A DNA stretch of 64,000 nucleotides from Neoceratodus forsteri (taxonomy: Eukaryota > Chordata > Ceratodontiformes > Ceratodontidae), in assembly GCA_016271365.2 (NCBI GenBank), contig JADMNL010000022.1:218898501-218962500 (forward strand). The letters are read 5' to 3'. A model generated the notes under the pieces. The model searched no databases. It was not told the DNA's origin and saw only the letters and a list, made by a program, of their open reading frames with translations. Within the stretch, counting starts at the first letter, position 1, and the number at the start of each line of letters is the position of its first letter. Made by a program: the position numbers and the translations under genes. Shown here piece by piece: positions 41,814-52,170 of the stretch.

Positions 41814-42850
41814 TCAGATATATAACCAGCACAGAAAGCCTTGCAGTACAGCAAGCCCAAATCTAGCATGTCTACGAGAGACCATGTCCAGACTGTAATG
41901 TTTATTGACAGTGCTCCATGTGACTGTAGTATGTGTGTCAACAGCAAGGACAATTTTGAAACAGGAAACAGAAGTGGCCATACCCCTTGTGGGGTGACCA
42001 TGAACAGTACACTGGATGTTCCTTACTGTACTTTCTAGAACAGAACGTAATACAATGTCCAGCCATTTGGACGGGCATGGTTTAGACACTGGAGCACCCT
42101 TTTTCTCCAGGGGGGAAAGGGCAAAAAGCTGAGAGATTCTACAGTCTTTGGTGTGAATAATACTGTCTCGCAGTACTTTATGTATGTCCAATGCATGGAG
42201 CACTGCCTCACCCTGGTTGGCATGCTCAGAATAATATACAGGAAGATGCTTTGTTTGATTCAGTGTAAACTTAGATACCACCTTCGGCAGAAACTTAAGA
42301 TTTGTATTCAAAGAGACTGTCTTTGTGAAAAAATCAAACCTGAATCTCAGAAATCCTTCGTGCAGGGGTCACTGCAACTAAAAATGTTTTTCGTGACAGG
42401 AAATGCAAGCCACAAGTTGTGGTGGGCTCAGAAGGAGCAAACACCAATTTTCCAAGCACGAACTACAAGTCTCAAGGCAGGACTAGATTATGGATAGGAG
42501 GTCTCCTATGAAGAATACCTCTCAGAAACATACAGGACAATTCTGATTAGGCAACCGTACGACAATAGGGGCATGGAAAAGCTGATACAGTGGTCAAATG
42601 CACCATAAGTGAGGAATACTGCAGGCCAGAATTAGATAGGGAAAGCAAGTATTCCAACTCAGCACTGATGGGACATGCAAAAGGGTCCAAATTCCTAGAA
42701 GCAACCCAAAAAGTGAACCGCTTCCATTTCAAGGAATAAGTATGTCTGGTAGAAGGCTTTCGAGCTGCAATCAGGACATCAACAACCTTCAGGGAATACC
42801 CCAAAGCGTGCAATGGCTGTCTTCAGAAGCCATGCAAGCAGATGTAGGGA
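41814..42850 (-). pseudogene. E8 tyrosine recombinase
   Basis: N-terminal part at 42,547-42,813: LGYSLKVVDVLIAARKPST, LKWKRFTFWVASRNLDPFAC, YSSLMVHLTTVSAF. The first Arg box is in the gap frame (VAVTPARRISE, about 42,330-42,370). The central and C-terminal parts are open at 41,814-42,311: TNLKFLPKVVSKFTLNQTK, LPVYYSEHANQGEAVLHALD, then HGHPTRGMA (His-x-x-Arg present) and VNKHYSLDMVSRRHARFG (nucleophile Tyr present). All four catalytic residues are readable across three frames, which is surprising for a copy this diverged. No full ORF. Confidence 0.75.
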
Positions 42851-43140
42851 GTTCAGGTCTGGATGGACAAGGGACCCCTTGTTCTGTGACAACAGACCTT
42901 TACACAGAGATAGAGGGGACAGGAGGCTCCACTGCCAGATGCTGAAGTAGAGGAAACAGTATCTGGTGAGGCCATAACATAGCAATGAGTATGACAGTGG
43001 TGCTGTCCACCCACTGAGCAAAACTCTGCATTAAAGGAAGGGGAGAGGGAGAAATGCGTATAAGAATTTCCCTTTCTAAAAGAGGGACTTGTCTCGCCCA
43101 AAAAAACTCCAGGCCCTCGAGTGAGCGAGCAGAACCACGG
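42779..43140 (-). pseudogene. E8 pol C-terminal end
   Basis: The stretch WFCSLTRGPGVFLGE (about 43,085-43,140) is the post-RNase H block (compare FCSLASERGIFCRDALS in E13), followed by decayed sequence. SLVHPDLNSLHLLAWLLKTA-type coding (about 42,790-42,860) is the overlap with the YR frame. RT and RNase H cores are missing. Confidence 0.6.
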
Positions 43141-44102
43141 CAATGTTGTTTCTTCTAAGGGATCCCTCAGTATGCTTAACTTATGCAGTTAGCCTGGTAG
43201 GTTCAACTGCCCTGGAGTGTGGAATGTCCATAAATGGGAGAATGTTTAAGTGGAACTTAGAACGCAGTTCAAACCTCTACCTCGAGGTGCTGCTAACTGT
43301 AGGCTAATGTCAGATTCATTTCAAAGCTACGTGGGCAGTAGCCCCCTATACCTAGTCTAAACTAACCTATGTAAACGGAACAAAAAAAGAACAAACAAAT
43401 GGATAGCCCAGCTGGGCTGGTTATGGCAGACTAAGTACTAACTACTGTGAGAGAACAGTGAGCAATGCTGCAGACTGTAGGATAAGCAGCTGGCACTTCC
43501 CAAATAGGAACCCTTTCCTGCTTCTGGAAGGGGAGGCAGGAAGGGGGGTTTGAGTATACTGAGGGATCCTCTGGAATAAACATTACTATGGTAAGTAATT
43601 TTTTCTTCAATCCCTGGGAATCCCTCAGTATACTTAACCTATGCAGATTACCAAGCAGTACCTTGGGAGGTTGGGTACAGAACCTATTTGGGGGAAAAGA
43701 TTCTGTAAGACCACAGTGCCAAACCTGGCATCATTCCTTGATTGTATGTCCAGATAATAGTGCTTTGAGAAGGCGTGTAACGATTTCCAGGCAGCTGCTT
43801 TACAAATGTCTTGTAATGGGATATCCCTGGCAGCTGCCACTGAGTCAGCAGTACCACGAGTGAAAATCCGAAACCACCTTGGGGGGAATTTTCTGTTAGT
43901 TCTGGGGACAACATTGACCCTCTGGAAAATTATGCAATTTGGGTCTGTGCAGAGGGCTTGGATCTTGGACCACACTTCTTATAGAAGTGCTAGCCACCAG
44001 AAAAAAACGTCTTCCAGGTGACATATTTGAGGCCTGTTGTAGCCATGTGCATAAGTTTGTTTCTGATGTGGAGTGACACCCTAGGGGAGTTACCATGGGA
44101 CT
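43141..44102 (-). mobile_element. E9: DIRS right end with a third type of terminus
   Basis: Right end GGGATCCCTCAGTATGCTTAAC (43,160) and ICR (43,550-43,650: TATACTGAGGGATCCTC, then TCCCTGGGAATCCCTCAGTATAC) show the DIRS layout with sequences unlike families I and II. A YR C-terminus follows. The element is cut at about 44,102 by the right end of E10. Confidence 0.65.
43634..43975 (-). pseudogene. E9 tyrosine recombinase, C-terminal part
   Basis: Open frame containing PNCIIFQRVNVVPRTNRKFP, then FTRGTADSVAAARDIPLQDI and SLHAFSKHYYLDIQSRNDAR. The Tyr nucleophile (KHYYLD) is present. The His of His-x-x-Arg has been replaced (reads IFTR), so the enzyme is inactive. The piece is closest in wording to family II (AASRDIPIQEICRAATWK), although the termini differ. 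Confidence 0.72.
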
Positions 44103-44572
44103 GTACAGTTACAGAAGAACTTACCGTAGCAGTAGACCTTCGAGAGGAGCTTTTGCAGCAGGTTACGCCATAAGGACTGAAGCTGGCAAGTGCCAGGACC
44201 TCAAGGAAAACTTCTAGCTAGCAGTTTATAGCAGGGGATTGCCCGCTGACGTTTGCCTGTGGTATAAAAGGGGCTGCCCCAGCACCACCTCAGTTCTCCC
44301 ACCAGACACCCCAGCAAGCATAGAAAATGGAAAACAGACGTGTTCCTCTGAAACCGAGGAAACTAAAAAGACGGAGCAGCAGTCACCAGGGGGATGGAGG
44401 GACAGAGAGCTCCTCTCGAAGATCTACTGTTACGGTAAGTTCTTACGTAACTGTACTATCTCACTTCGAGGGGGCTCTTGCAGCCAAGTACCAAGCAGGG
44501 AGAGGACTGACCCTGGTCAGCTGGGAGGAGGTAGAGGTCAGAGAAAAGGTCCCAGGACAGCAGGTCCAAACA
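44103..44572 (-). mobile_element. E10: isolated family I right end (terminal repeat and ICR, no genes)
   Basis: Right tail and repeat (44,103-44,304, with TATAAAAG at 44,273-44,280) and ICR (44,408-44,485; joint 44,457/44,458) are well preserved, but the sequence ends about 90 bases later at the E11 right end (44,573). No YR, RT or gag. Either truncated by the E11 insertion or a recombination remnant. Confidence 0.8.
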
Positions 44573-44943
44573 CACAGGTTACTCACTTGTAACAGTAGTT
44601 CTAGGAGTGGTATCTGTTCATTCACACGTCTGGCAGTATCCTTTCCCCTTTAATTCTTGCCAGAAGTCTTAAAGCTGGCTTCTTCCATCCACCCGGGAGG
44701 TATATCCATTGGCTCTACCACATGACGCCAGATCTTGCCCCCTGAAAGCAGAGGTTGTGCGCTGAAGCCAGGGAGGTCGGGTGGGTCCATGTGGAATGAA
44801 CATATACCACTCCTAGAATTACTGTTACTGGTGAGAAACCAGTGTTTCTAGGGACGTGGATATGTTGTTCTATCCACACAGCAATTCTCCGGGAGGAGGG
44901 AAGCAAGGCGCACACACCCCTATTTAGGAAGCAGATTGGAGAA
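44573..44943 (-). mobile_element. E11: family II DIRS, right end (split by E12)
   Basis: Right repeat (44,573-44,744) and ICR (44,798-44,880; joint 44,844/44,845) match E4 at 18,552-18,873. The body resumes at 51,090 after E12. The flank before E12 reads GGAGAA. Confidence 0.83.
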
Positions 44944-45155
44944 AGTACAGTTACGTAAGAACTTACTGTAACAGTAGATCTTCGAGAGAGGCTCTTGCAG
45001 TAGGTAATTACATACAGGACCGACGCCGGCCGGACCCCACGGAAAAATTTCTAGCTAGCAGTCCGGCGCAGGGACCGCCTTCACGTTGTAACCAGCGCCA
45101 TACGACGCCGGTATAAGGGCGTCCCGGACGCCTGCCTCTTCCAGTTCTTTCCTGC
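44944..45155 (-). repeat. E12 right terminal repeat plus tail
   Basis: Tail AGTACAGTTACGTAAGAACT... then CTCTTGCAGTAGGTAATTAC. Inverted partner of 50,912-51,089. Confidence 0.85.
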
Positions 45156-45243
45156 CACAGGCCCGAAGGCCCGGACGAGAGAAGCAGATATTTTCCTCAA
45201 TGGAAAAGGAGCTGAAAAAGCCTAGGAGGATGGAGGGCGGAAG

Positions 45244-45350
45244 GTATTACCATTCAAGAGCCTCTCTCAAAGATCTACTGTTACAGTAAGTTCTTACTGA
45301 ACTGTACTATCTTACTCGAGGGCTCTACAGTAGGTAATTACATATAGGAC
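45244..45350 (-). repeat. E12 internal complementary region
   Basis: Right-end complement to CTGTACT (45,308), then left-end complement ATCTTACTCGAGGGCTC. Shortened by several small deletions compared with E3 and E13. Confidence 0.83.
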
Positions 45351-45479
45351 AGAATCCCAAGCAGTCTGGAACAAAGAAAGGCACCGGAGGAGGTACTACT
45401 CCAAGAAGGAGCAAGAAACCTTGCAAGTCTCAAGAAGGAGGCCTTGCAAGACCGCTTAACTCAAGCCTGCTCTACGGGA

Positions 45480-46620
45480 GAGGCAATGTCCAACCTGTAA
45501 TGTTTAGTAAAGGTATGGACGGAAGTCCAAGTGATGGCAGCACAGATGTCTGCCGCAGACACGTTCTTGAAACAAGCCACAGAGGCTGCTACTCCACGAG
45601 TGGAGTGACCTCTGACTTGACCCGGTAGGGTCTTGTTGTACTTTTGTACTTGTCATAACAGAAAGTGATGCAATGGGCCAACCATTTTGATAGGCATTGC
45701 TTAGAAACAGCATTGCCTTCTCTTTTGTGAGCAAAAGACAAGAACAACTGATCAGTCTTTCTGAGATCCTTCGTCCTATCGGTGTAGTATCTCAGAATCC
45801 TGTGAACATAAATGGTGTGGAGCAAGTATTCTCCTTGGTTGGAGTACTGCGTGAAAAAGGCAGGTAATTCAATAGACTGATTTAAGGTAGATTCCGCTAC
45901 CACCTTCGGAGGAACTTAGGATTCGTGGAAGAGACTGCTCTTTGTGAAAATCAGATAAGGATTTGCACATCAGGGCCTGAAGCTCGAAATTCTACGAGCG
46001 GAAGTAATGGCCACCAAGAATAGCGCCTTCCACTACAAAAACTTCAAGTCTGCGGAAGCCGCAGGCTCAAAGGGAGGAAGAGTAAGTTTCTTAAGGACAA
46101 AGTTTAAGTCCCAAGGGGGAGCTGGAGTCCGGACAGGAGGCCTGAGATGAAGGACATCTCTGAGAAAAGTTTTAGATACCTCCAGTTGGGAAAATGCCTC
46201 ATCAGTGAAAGGGACATGGTAGGCTGAAATAGCCGCCATATGGACTTTCAAAGAGGAGCGACTAAAACCCAGGTCGAAAAGATGACGCATGTAATCAAGG
46301 AGAATGGTCACGGGGCAGGAAAAGGGCTCCACGTCTCCTGGACGAGCCCAGATGGAAAATCTTTACATTTCATGGCGAGGTGGACCTAGTGGAGGGTTTT
46401 CTAGCCTCCACCAGAATCTCGCCACCTTAGGAGAAAGCCAAAGCGAGATTGAGCTAGGTCTGCAGGAGCCATGCATGAAGTTGAAGGGACTTGAGTCCCG
46501 GTTGGACCAGGGTCCCCTGATCCTAGGTCAGCAATCCTGGAGATAAAGGAAGAGGAAGAGGAGGAACCTCTGAGTATTGTTGTAGAAGACAGAACCAGAT
46601 TTGCCTGGGCCAGAAAGGAG
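45480..46620 (-). pseudogene. E12 tyrosine recombinase, all catalytic residues readable
   Basis: The N-terminal half is broken near 46,380-46,450 (VEARKPST, then HSSLK-equivalent RSSLKVHMAAISAYHVPFTD at about 46,200-46,260). The first Arg box is VAITSARRIS (about 45,990-46,010). The middle part is at 45,589-45,903 (ELPAFFTQYSNQGEYLLHTI, RYYTDRTKDLRKTDQLFLSF). The C-terminal box reads GHSTRG (His at 45,607-45,605, Arg at 45,598-45,596), and the nucleophile Tyr codon TAC is at 45,499-45,497 (KHYRLDIAS). Frameshifts are small and several sit in short repeats. Confidence 0.8.
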
Positions 46621-48395
46621 TGATCAGAATCATTCTCACTCCTTCCAATGCAAGTTTCTGCAGCACACGAGGAACTGGGGGAAAAGCATAGACGAATCTG
46701 TCATTCCAGCTTAGAGATAGAGCGTCGCTCCAGAAAGCGCCTTGCTCTGGAGCGAGTGAGCAAAAGGTTGGAAGCTTTGCATTTTGGGATGAGGCGAACA
46801 GGTCTATCTGAGGAGTCCCCCAAATCTGGAAGATACTTTTTAGAACTTTTTCGTCCAGTTCCTACTCGTGTGGTAGAGCCGACGAGCGACTTAGCCTGTC
46901 TGCCAGGACACTGTCGACTCCCGGAACATGGATCGCCGTGAGGTGAAGGTTGTGAAGTGTTGCCCATTCCCAAACTCTCATCACTTCCCTGCACAGCGGG
47001 TAGGACCGAGTCTCTCCCTGCTTTTTAATGTACCACACCACGCACATGTTGTCCGTTTGGACAGCTAGGTGACCGGGAAGGATGAATTGGTGAAGGGCCT
47101 GGAGAGCATACACCACTGCTCAAAGCTCGAGCACGCTGATGTGGAGAACTATCTCCAAGTTTGACCATAGGCCCTGGGTTCAATGAGAACCCAGATGGGC
47201 TCCCCAACCTTCGCCTGAAGCGTCCGTGGTCAGAGTCTGATCGGGTGGAGGATGAAAAAAGGGGACCCCCCCGGAATAGGTTCTCTCGAACCATCCACCA
47301 TTGCAAGTCTCTTACCATCGGCGAGGAGATCAGAACCAGATGATCTAGGTCATCTACCCGTTGATCCCACTGAGAGCAGAGTCTCCACTGAGAGATTCTC
47401 ATGTGAAGGCACGCGCGCGGAACCGTCGGGAAGGCCGCCGCCATAAGCCCCAGTAGACTGAGCACCAACCTCGCCGGAACCCTCCTGTGTTCCGATAGAA
47501 GGGAAATCTGGGACTGGAGGGAGGCCCCCCTGTCCGGAGGCAGGAAGGCCCTGCAGATTGTCATATCGAGGATTGCCCCGATGAACTGGAGTCTCTGAGA
47601 AGGATCCAGGTGAGACTTGGAATGGTTGATGGTGATACCCAGGCCAGTGAAAACCTGCTGGGTGAGGGAGAGGAAATGCAGGAGTTCCTCCCTGGACGGG
47701 GACACCAGGAGCCAGTTGTCTAGGTGGGGAAAAACCTGAATTCCCAAAGTACGCAGGTGGGCCGCTACCACCGCCAGGCATTTGGTAAAGACTCGGGGAG
47801 CCGAGGAAAGACCAAAAGGGGGCACCCGGAATTGGTAGTGGTCCCCTTGGAACGCAAACCTGAGGTACTTTCAGTGCGAAGGGCGAATGGGGATGTGCAG
47901 ATACGCATCCTGCATATCCAGTGCACAAAGCCATTGGCCCAGCTGAAGCAGGGGCAAGAGGATTTGAAGGGAGAGCATCCTGAACCTCTTGTATTTCACG
48001 TATAGGTTCAGGGAGCCGAGATCGAGAATGGGTCTGAGATCTCCAGTCTTCTTCGGTACAAGGAAGAAATGGGAATAGTAACCCGTCCCGTGGAGGTGAG
48101 GGGGGACGGGCTCTCTAGCCTGCTTTGCAAGGAGAGCAGAGATTTCTTCCCTGACCAAAGGAAGATGGTCCCTTGAGTAAGAGGAGTTCAGAGGGGGGTG
48201 ACGTGGAGGTTTCTGCAGAAACTCTATGGAGCGCCCCTCTGCTATGATCTGAAGCACCCATGAATCCGATGTTATCCTCTCCCAACCCAGAAGATGGAGG
48301 GAGAGTCTCCCTCCTACCGGTTCCTCCGGGGTGTCCGGAGGCGGTGGGAGAGGGAAGGAGTCAGGTGGTGTGAGGCAGCGCCGCAGCTGGGGCAC
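46560..48395 (-). pseudogene. E12 reverse transcriptase / RNase H
   Basis: Entry is in the frame open from 48,395 (a GTG; no ATG) to 47,871: PPDSFPLPPPPDTPEEPVGG, YYSHFFLVPKKTGDLRPILD, LGSLNLYVKYKRFRMLSLQ, LCALDMQDAYLHIPIRPSH. After a frameshift, the palm (47,025-47,825) has the active site changed to HLDN (QVFPHLDNWLLVSPSREELL, about 47,700-47,735) in place of YLDD, so polymerase activity is unlikely. The thumb follows. RNase H has DHGRFRRRLGSPSG (damaged Asp box, about 47,210) and VQTDNMCVVWYIKKQGETRS (about 47,010-47,070). The DSVLADRLSRSSALPHE block is near 46,870-46,920. Confidence 0.85.
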
Positions 48396-50812
48396 CCGTT
48401 GCTTTTTTGGGCGGCGGGGGCCTGGCAGCTATGGGGGCCCGACGTTTAGTGGCCCGCCTTCCCTGAGGTTTCGTTTGAGGCCAGCTGCGTCTGCGAAAGG
48501 GACGGCGCTGTGGGGGATGGGGACGGTACACTGAATCAACAGATTTAAGGGCCGTCCCCTTCTCCTGCAAGTCAGTGATGATGTCCTTGACATCACCGCC
48601 GAAAAGCACAGAACCCCTGAAAGGTGCTTCTTGAATTGCTGACTGCACCTCCGGGACCAGACCTGACACACGGAGCCATGCATGACGCCGAAGACTTACG
48701 GCGAACGCAGAGCTCCGTCCTGCGGTGTCCACTGCATCGTAGGTCGTCCTCAGAATATGACGACTGGCCGAACGAGCAGAACGGACCAGGTCAGCTAACT
48801 CCTGCTTGACTTGGGAGTCAGGCAAGGAGTCAATCTTAGATTCCGCCTGGGTAAGGACAGCCTTCTGGTAATCCCCCATATGCGCTACATAATTTAGGGC
48901 CCTAATCCCCGGTGTGGAAGAAGCATAGATCTTCCTTCCATACTGATCCAGAAGGCGAGATTCCTTATCCGGGAGACGCAGCTCAAATGTTTCGGTGTCG
49001 GACCGCCGTGAGCGCTAATCACAACCGAGTCTGCATGGGGTGAGAGTCTAAAAGTCTACACCCTCCGAGCCTGGTATAGCCTGTTGGACTTCCGAGGAAG
49101 TGGGGCTAAAATCGACGGTTGTTTCCAAATAGTGGAAACAAGGTGGGTGTGAGGCCTCGATCCAGATGTTCGCGAGTTTAACCTGTTGAGGATCTGGCTC
49201 TAGGAACGCCACTGATGGACTTCCTGAGCAACTCCGTGAAGGAAGGATCCTCCGGAGGAGACTTGGAGGAGTCCTCGGCCGGGCTTGGACGGAGGCCGCG
49301 GCTCGTTGTCTTCTCGGTACACCATCGGAGGCCTCTGAGGAGTCCAGAGAGAAGAAGAAGAAGAATTGAAGCAGAGTAAGACTCCTGACTGTCTAGGGGA
49401 GGAACGGTTCCTCAGGGGGGGATCCCCGAACGCATGTCCTGCCCCTCTCTGGATCCTGAGGGAAGAGCCGGGAATCCGGAGGCGGAGAGGGAGTGTCCCG
49501 TCTGGGGCGTACGGGAGCCGGGGGTGGCACCGTCGCCGTAAGATGGGTCTCAACTTCCTTGGTGAGCTGAGCCTTGGCCTCAGCCCACTAGGAGGCCAGA
49601 GTCTCCTGGAGATCCACCGGCAGCCCGGGGGCCGGTGGAGGAGGAGGTGGGGATAGTTATACGGATGGAAACCGTAAGGAGAGTATCCGTAACCCGGCTG
49701 CAGGAATACCGGAGCAGGGTACTGCGGCGTCGGAGGAGTCGGCGCCGGGTACTGCGGCGCAGGATACTGTGGACCTGGGAAAACTGGCGTCGGATAGGAC
49801 GGCGGATACCCAGGCACCGGGGGAGCTGCTGGAGCAGACGGCCCAGTCGGGAACGCCACGGGCGGATCAACCATGATAGGCCCGTGGGGTGGAGGGCCCG
49901 ATGGAAGGGGAATATCCCCGCCGGGCGTTGGAGGGGCTGGTGTCGGAACCGGCGTCGGCGGGGCCGGTGTCAGGGGAGCCGGCTCTGTAGAAGGATCGGA
50001 CAGTAGCCCAGAATCCCGAGCCTCGTCCGGGGACGGAGGAGAAAAATTCCCGGGGTCAGGCAGGGGGGACTCTGGCTCCCCTGGCGGCAACTCCAAGGCC
50101 CGGCGCATGTTGGAGGAGCCGACGTGTGACTTAGGGGCTGAGTCCCGGCGGACGCCAGAGGAGCTGGCGTCAGACTTCGGGGGTCCCTCGTCGGAGACGG
50201 GCCGAGGATGAGAAGAGGCCCGGTCCGATGGGGACACTGCCGTGTGCCGCCCCAAAGGGTCGGGCATCTTAGCGGCCTTCTCCCGGCGGACGTCGGAGGA
50301 GCCGAGTCCGCCGATAAGAGGCATCGACCAGTAGGCCGCAAGTTGCGCGTGGTACTGGAGCCTCCTGCCCAGAGACACCCGGGCGGCTCGAACGCCGAAC
50401 TCCGACGGGCGGGCCGACGCTTCCTCCAAAGCCTTGAGGCTGCCATCGGGCGATCTCCGGAGGGGACGTTATTTTGGCCGCAACTCGCTGGAGTCGCGGA
50501 GGAGAGGCCTTCTCCTGGTGCCTTTCTTTGTCCCGCTTCTTGTGCCCTTCAGGGAGGTCGGCGCCTGCAAGTTTCTTCAACTCCTTCTCCGTCAGGACAT
50601 CTTCTTGAGGAGATGGGCTTTGAGAGACTACTGCAAGTAGATCTCTTGGTGGCCAGCGCGATTGGAAATATTTGCTTGATGTGGACACTTAAGGCAGCGT
50701 GGTGGGGCCTAAACAGAAAAGGCAGAGGGAGTGACTGTCTTTGTGAGGCAGTTGGGCGCGACTGAGTTGCACTTATTTTTGAAGGGGCGACATATCCGAC
50801 GCTCACCTGACG
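48361..50812 (-). pseudogene. E12 gag-like ORF with Tyr-Pro repeats
   Basis: The start region is near 50,793 (ATG at 50,793-50,791) but is damaged by small deletions. The knuckle is partly readable (LFRPHHAALSVHIKQ region, 50,690-50,740). The Pro/Tyr segment at about 49,680-49,850 reads PGYPPSYPTPVFPGPQYPAP, followed by QYPAPTPPTPQYPAPVF and GYGYSPYGFHPYNYP. The core domain is open at 48,361-48,879 (KQELADLVRSARSASRHIL, VSGLVPEVQSAIQEAPFRG, DVKDIITDLQEKG). It ends GAPAAALPHTT and TGA at 48,361, overlapping the pol frame by about 35 bases, the same ending as E13. Confidence 0.77.
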
Positions 50813-50911
50813 CATAGAAAATACAAAATACTGAAACTTTTCGAAAAACTACTCAAGTAACAGGACTCAGCAATATGAACTTCGACTGCTGAAGCGCTTT
50901 CACGAGCTGAC

Positions 50912-51089
50912 GGGCGGAAAGAACTGAAGGTGGGTATCCGACCCCTTTATACCACGTCAGATGATGCCGGTCACCTGATCGGGGCGGTCCTCGCCAGGAC
51001 TGCTAGCTAGAAATTTTTCCAGGTCCTCCGCCGGCCGGCGTCAGTCGTATATGTAATTACCTACTGCAATAGCCCTCTCGAAGTAAGAT
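50912..51089 (-). repeat. E12 left terminal repeat with TATA box at 50,946-50,951
   Basis: Element direction ATCTTACTTCGAGAGGGCTA to the TTCTTTCCGCCC inner edge. Contains GGTATAAAGGGG (minus strand). The host resumes at C (51,090). Confidence 0.85.
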
Positions 51090-52170
51090 CTGAGGCTCCA
51101 AAACCAGCATTCTGGCATGACTCTAGGTCAATGTGGCAATGGGAAATGAAGGTGTTTGCCAACTTCCAGGTAGCAGCCCTGCAGATTTCCTGGATAGGGA
51201 CGTCCCTAGAAGCAGCCACTGTTGCAGCGGTATGGCAGGTGGAATGAGCCTTTAGCCCTCCGGTAGGCTCCCTACCCACCAACCTGTAGCAGAGAGCAAT
51301 GCAGGATGTAATTCATCTGCCAAATGTCCAGTTGGCTGCAGGTCTGCCTGGTGCAGCTTCAGCGTATGTGACAAACAGTTGGCGAACCACTCCTTGAATT
51401 CCAGACGTGCGCGCCTTATAGTATGAGAGCGCTTGCCTCAGGCCCAAGGTATAGAGCCTGTATTTGGCATTAGAGGTGTAGCTGGGGTCAACACCGGTAG
51501 AGTCATCACCTGGTTCAGGTGGAACTCAGACACAACCTTTGGAAGGAACTTCGGGCTGGGGCGCAGGACAACCCATGTCCTTATGGAAGACCAGATAAGG
51601 AGACTCGACAGAGCACCTGGAGCTCCCCAATCCTTCTGACTGACGTGACAGCCACCAAGAAGGAAGTGTTCCATGACAAACGAGACATCTTGCACTTGTG
51701 CTTCGGTTCGAATGGCTTACCTATGACCTTTGCCAGTACCAGAAGACTGGAGGAGATATGTGATCGAGGCTTTTGAAAAAGCACCAGACCACCTTCTCCT
51801 ACGCAACCGACTGCTGACCAGCCCCTGCCCAGTGAGCAGAGATGGCTGCCCAGTGCACTTTAAGGATTTTCAACCAAATTCCCCCTTTGGAGAGAGACCA
51901 TAGATAAAGTAGGATGCTAGCCACTGGACAGGTCAAAGGGTCCAACCCCTGACCCCGACATCAAATGGAGAATCCCTTCCATTTTAAGGCATAGCACTTC
52001 CTGGTAGATTTGTTGTGAGATGCCTTGACTACCGTGAGGACATCTTCGAAAAGACCCAATGCCTGGAACTCTAGCTGCTCAGGAACCAGGCTGTCAGGTG
52101 CAGGGACTGAAGGTCCAGGTGGAGTACCTTCCCCTGACTGATGGAAAGCAGGTCCAGGCATGCTGTAAGA
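51090..52170 (-). pseudogene. E11 tyrosine recombinase, catalytically dead
   Basis: The C-terminal part at 51,090-51,282 reads AHSTCHTAATVAASRDVPIQ, then ANTFISHCHIDLESCQNAGF. The Arg of His-x-x-Arg is Cys (TGC), and the Tyr nucleophile position is also Cys (SHCHIDL). E4 has Cys at the first place and a stop at the second. The first Arg box is AVTSVRRIGELQVL (about 51,610-51,650). The central strand region is at 51,438-51,600 (RTWVVLRPSPKFLPKVVSEF). The N-terminal part is at 51,961-52,161 (FQALGLFEDVLTVVKASHNK). Several frameshifts. Confidence 0.8.

Larger units (their letters stand above)
41315..43140 (-). mobile_element. E8: old family I-like DIRS, right half only
   Basis: Right end (41,315 onward, AACAGCTATGTGAGAACTTGCC), ICR (41,669-41,775), YR and the end of pol are present. 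It stops in RNase H at about 43,140, where the E9 right end begins. The termini are a diverged version of family I. TTCTAGCCAGGGTG (41,424) corresponds to TTCTAGCTAGCAGTC. Confidence 0.7.
44944..51089 (-). mobile_element. E12: full-length DIRS, subfamily Ia, nested in E11
   Basis: A 6.15-kb element: left repeat 51,089-50,912, gag, RT/RNase H, YR, ICR and right repeat 45,155-44,944. It is collinear with E3 throughout and very similar to it, but differs by many one-to-four-base deletions in short repeats, including in the terminal repeats (GTATAAGGGCG for GTATAAAGGGGCGG). Confidence 0.88.

Noticed and set aside
48393..48395. GTG at 48,395 as the true start of pol
   Set aside because: A GTG start is not expected in a vertebrate; the frame is open upstream because of the overlap with gag. 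Recorded only as the frame limit.
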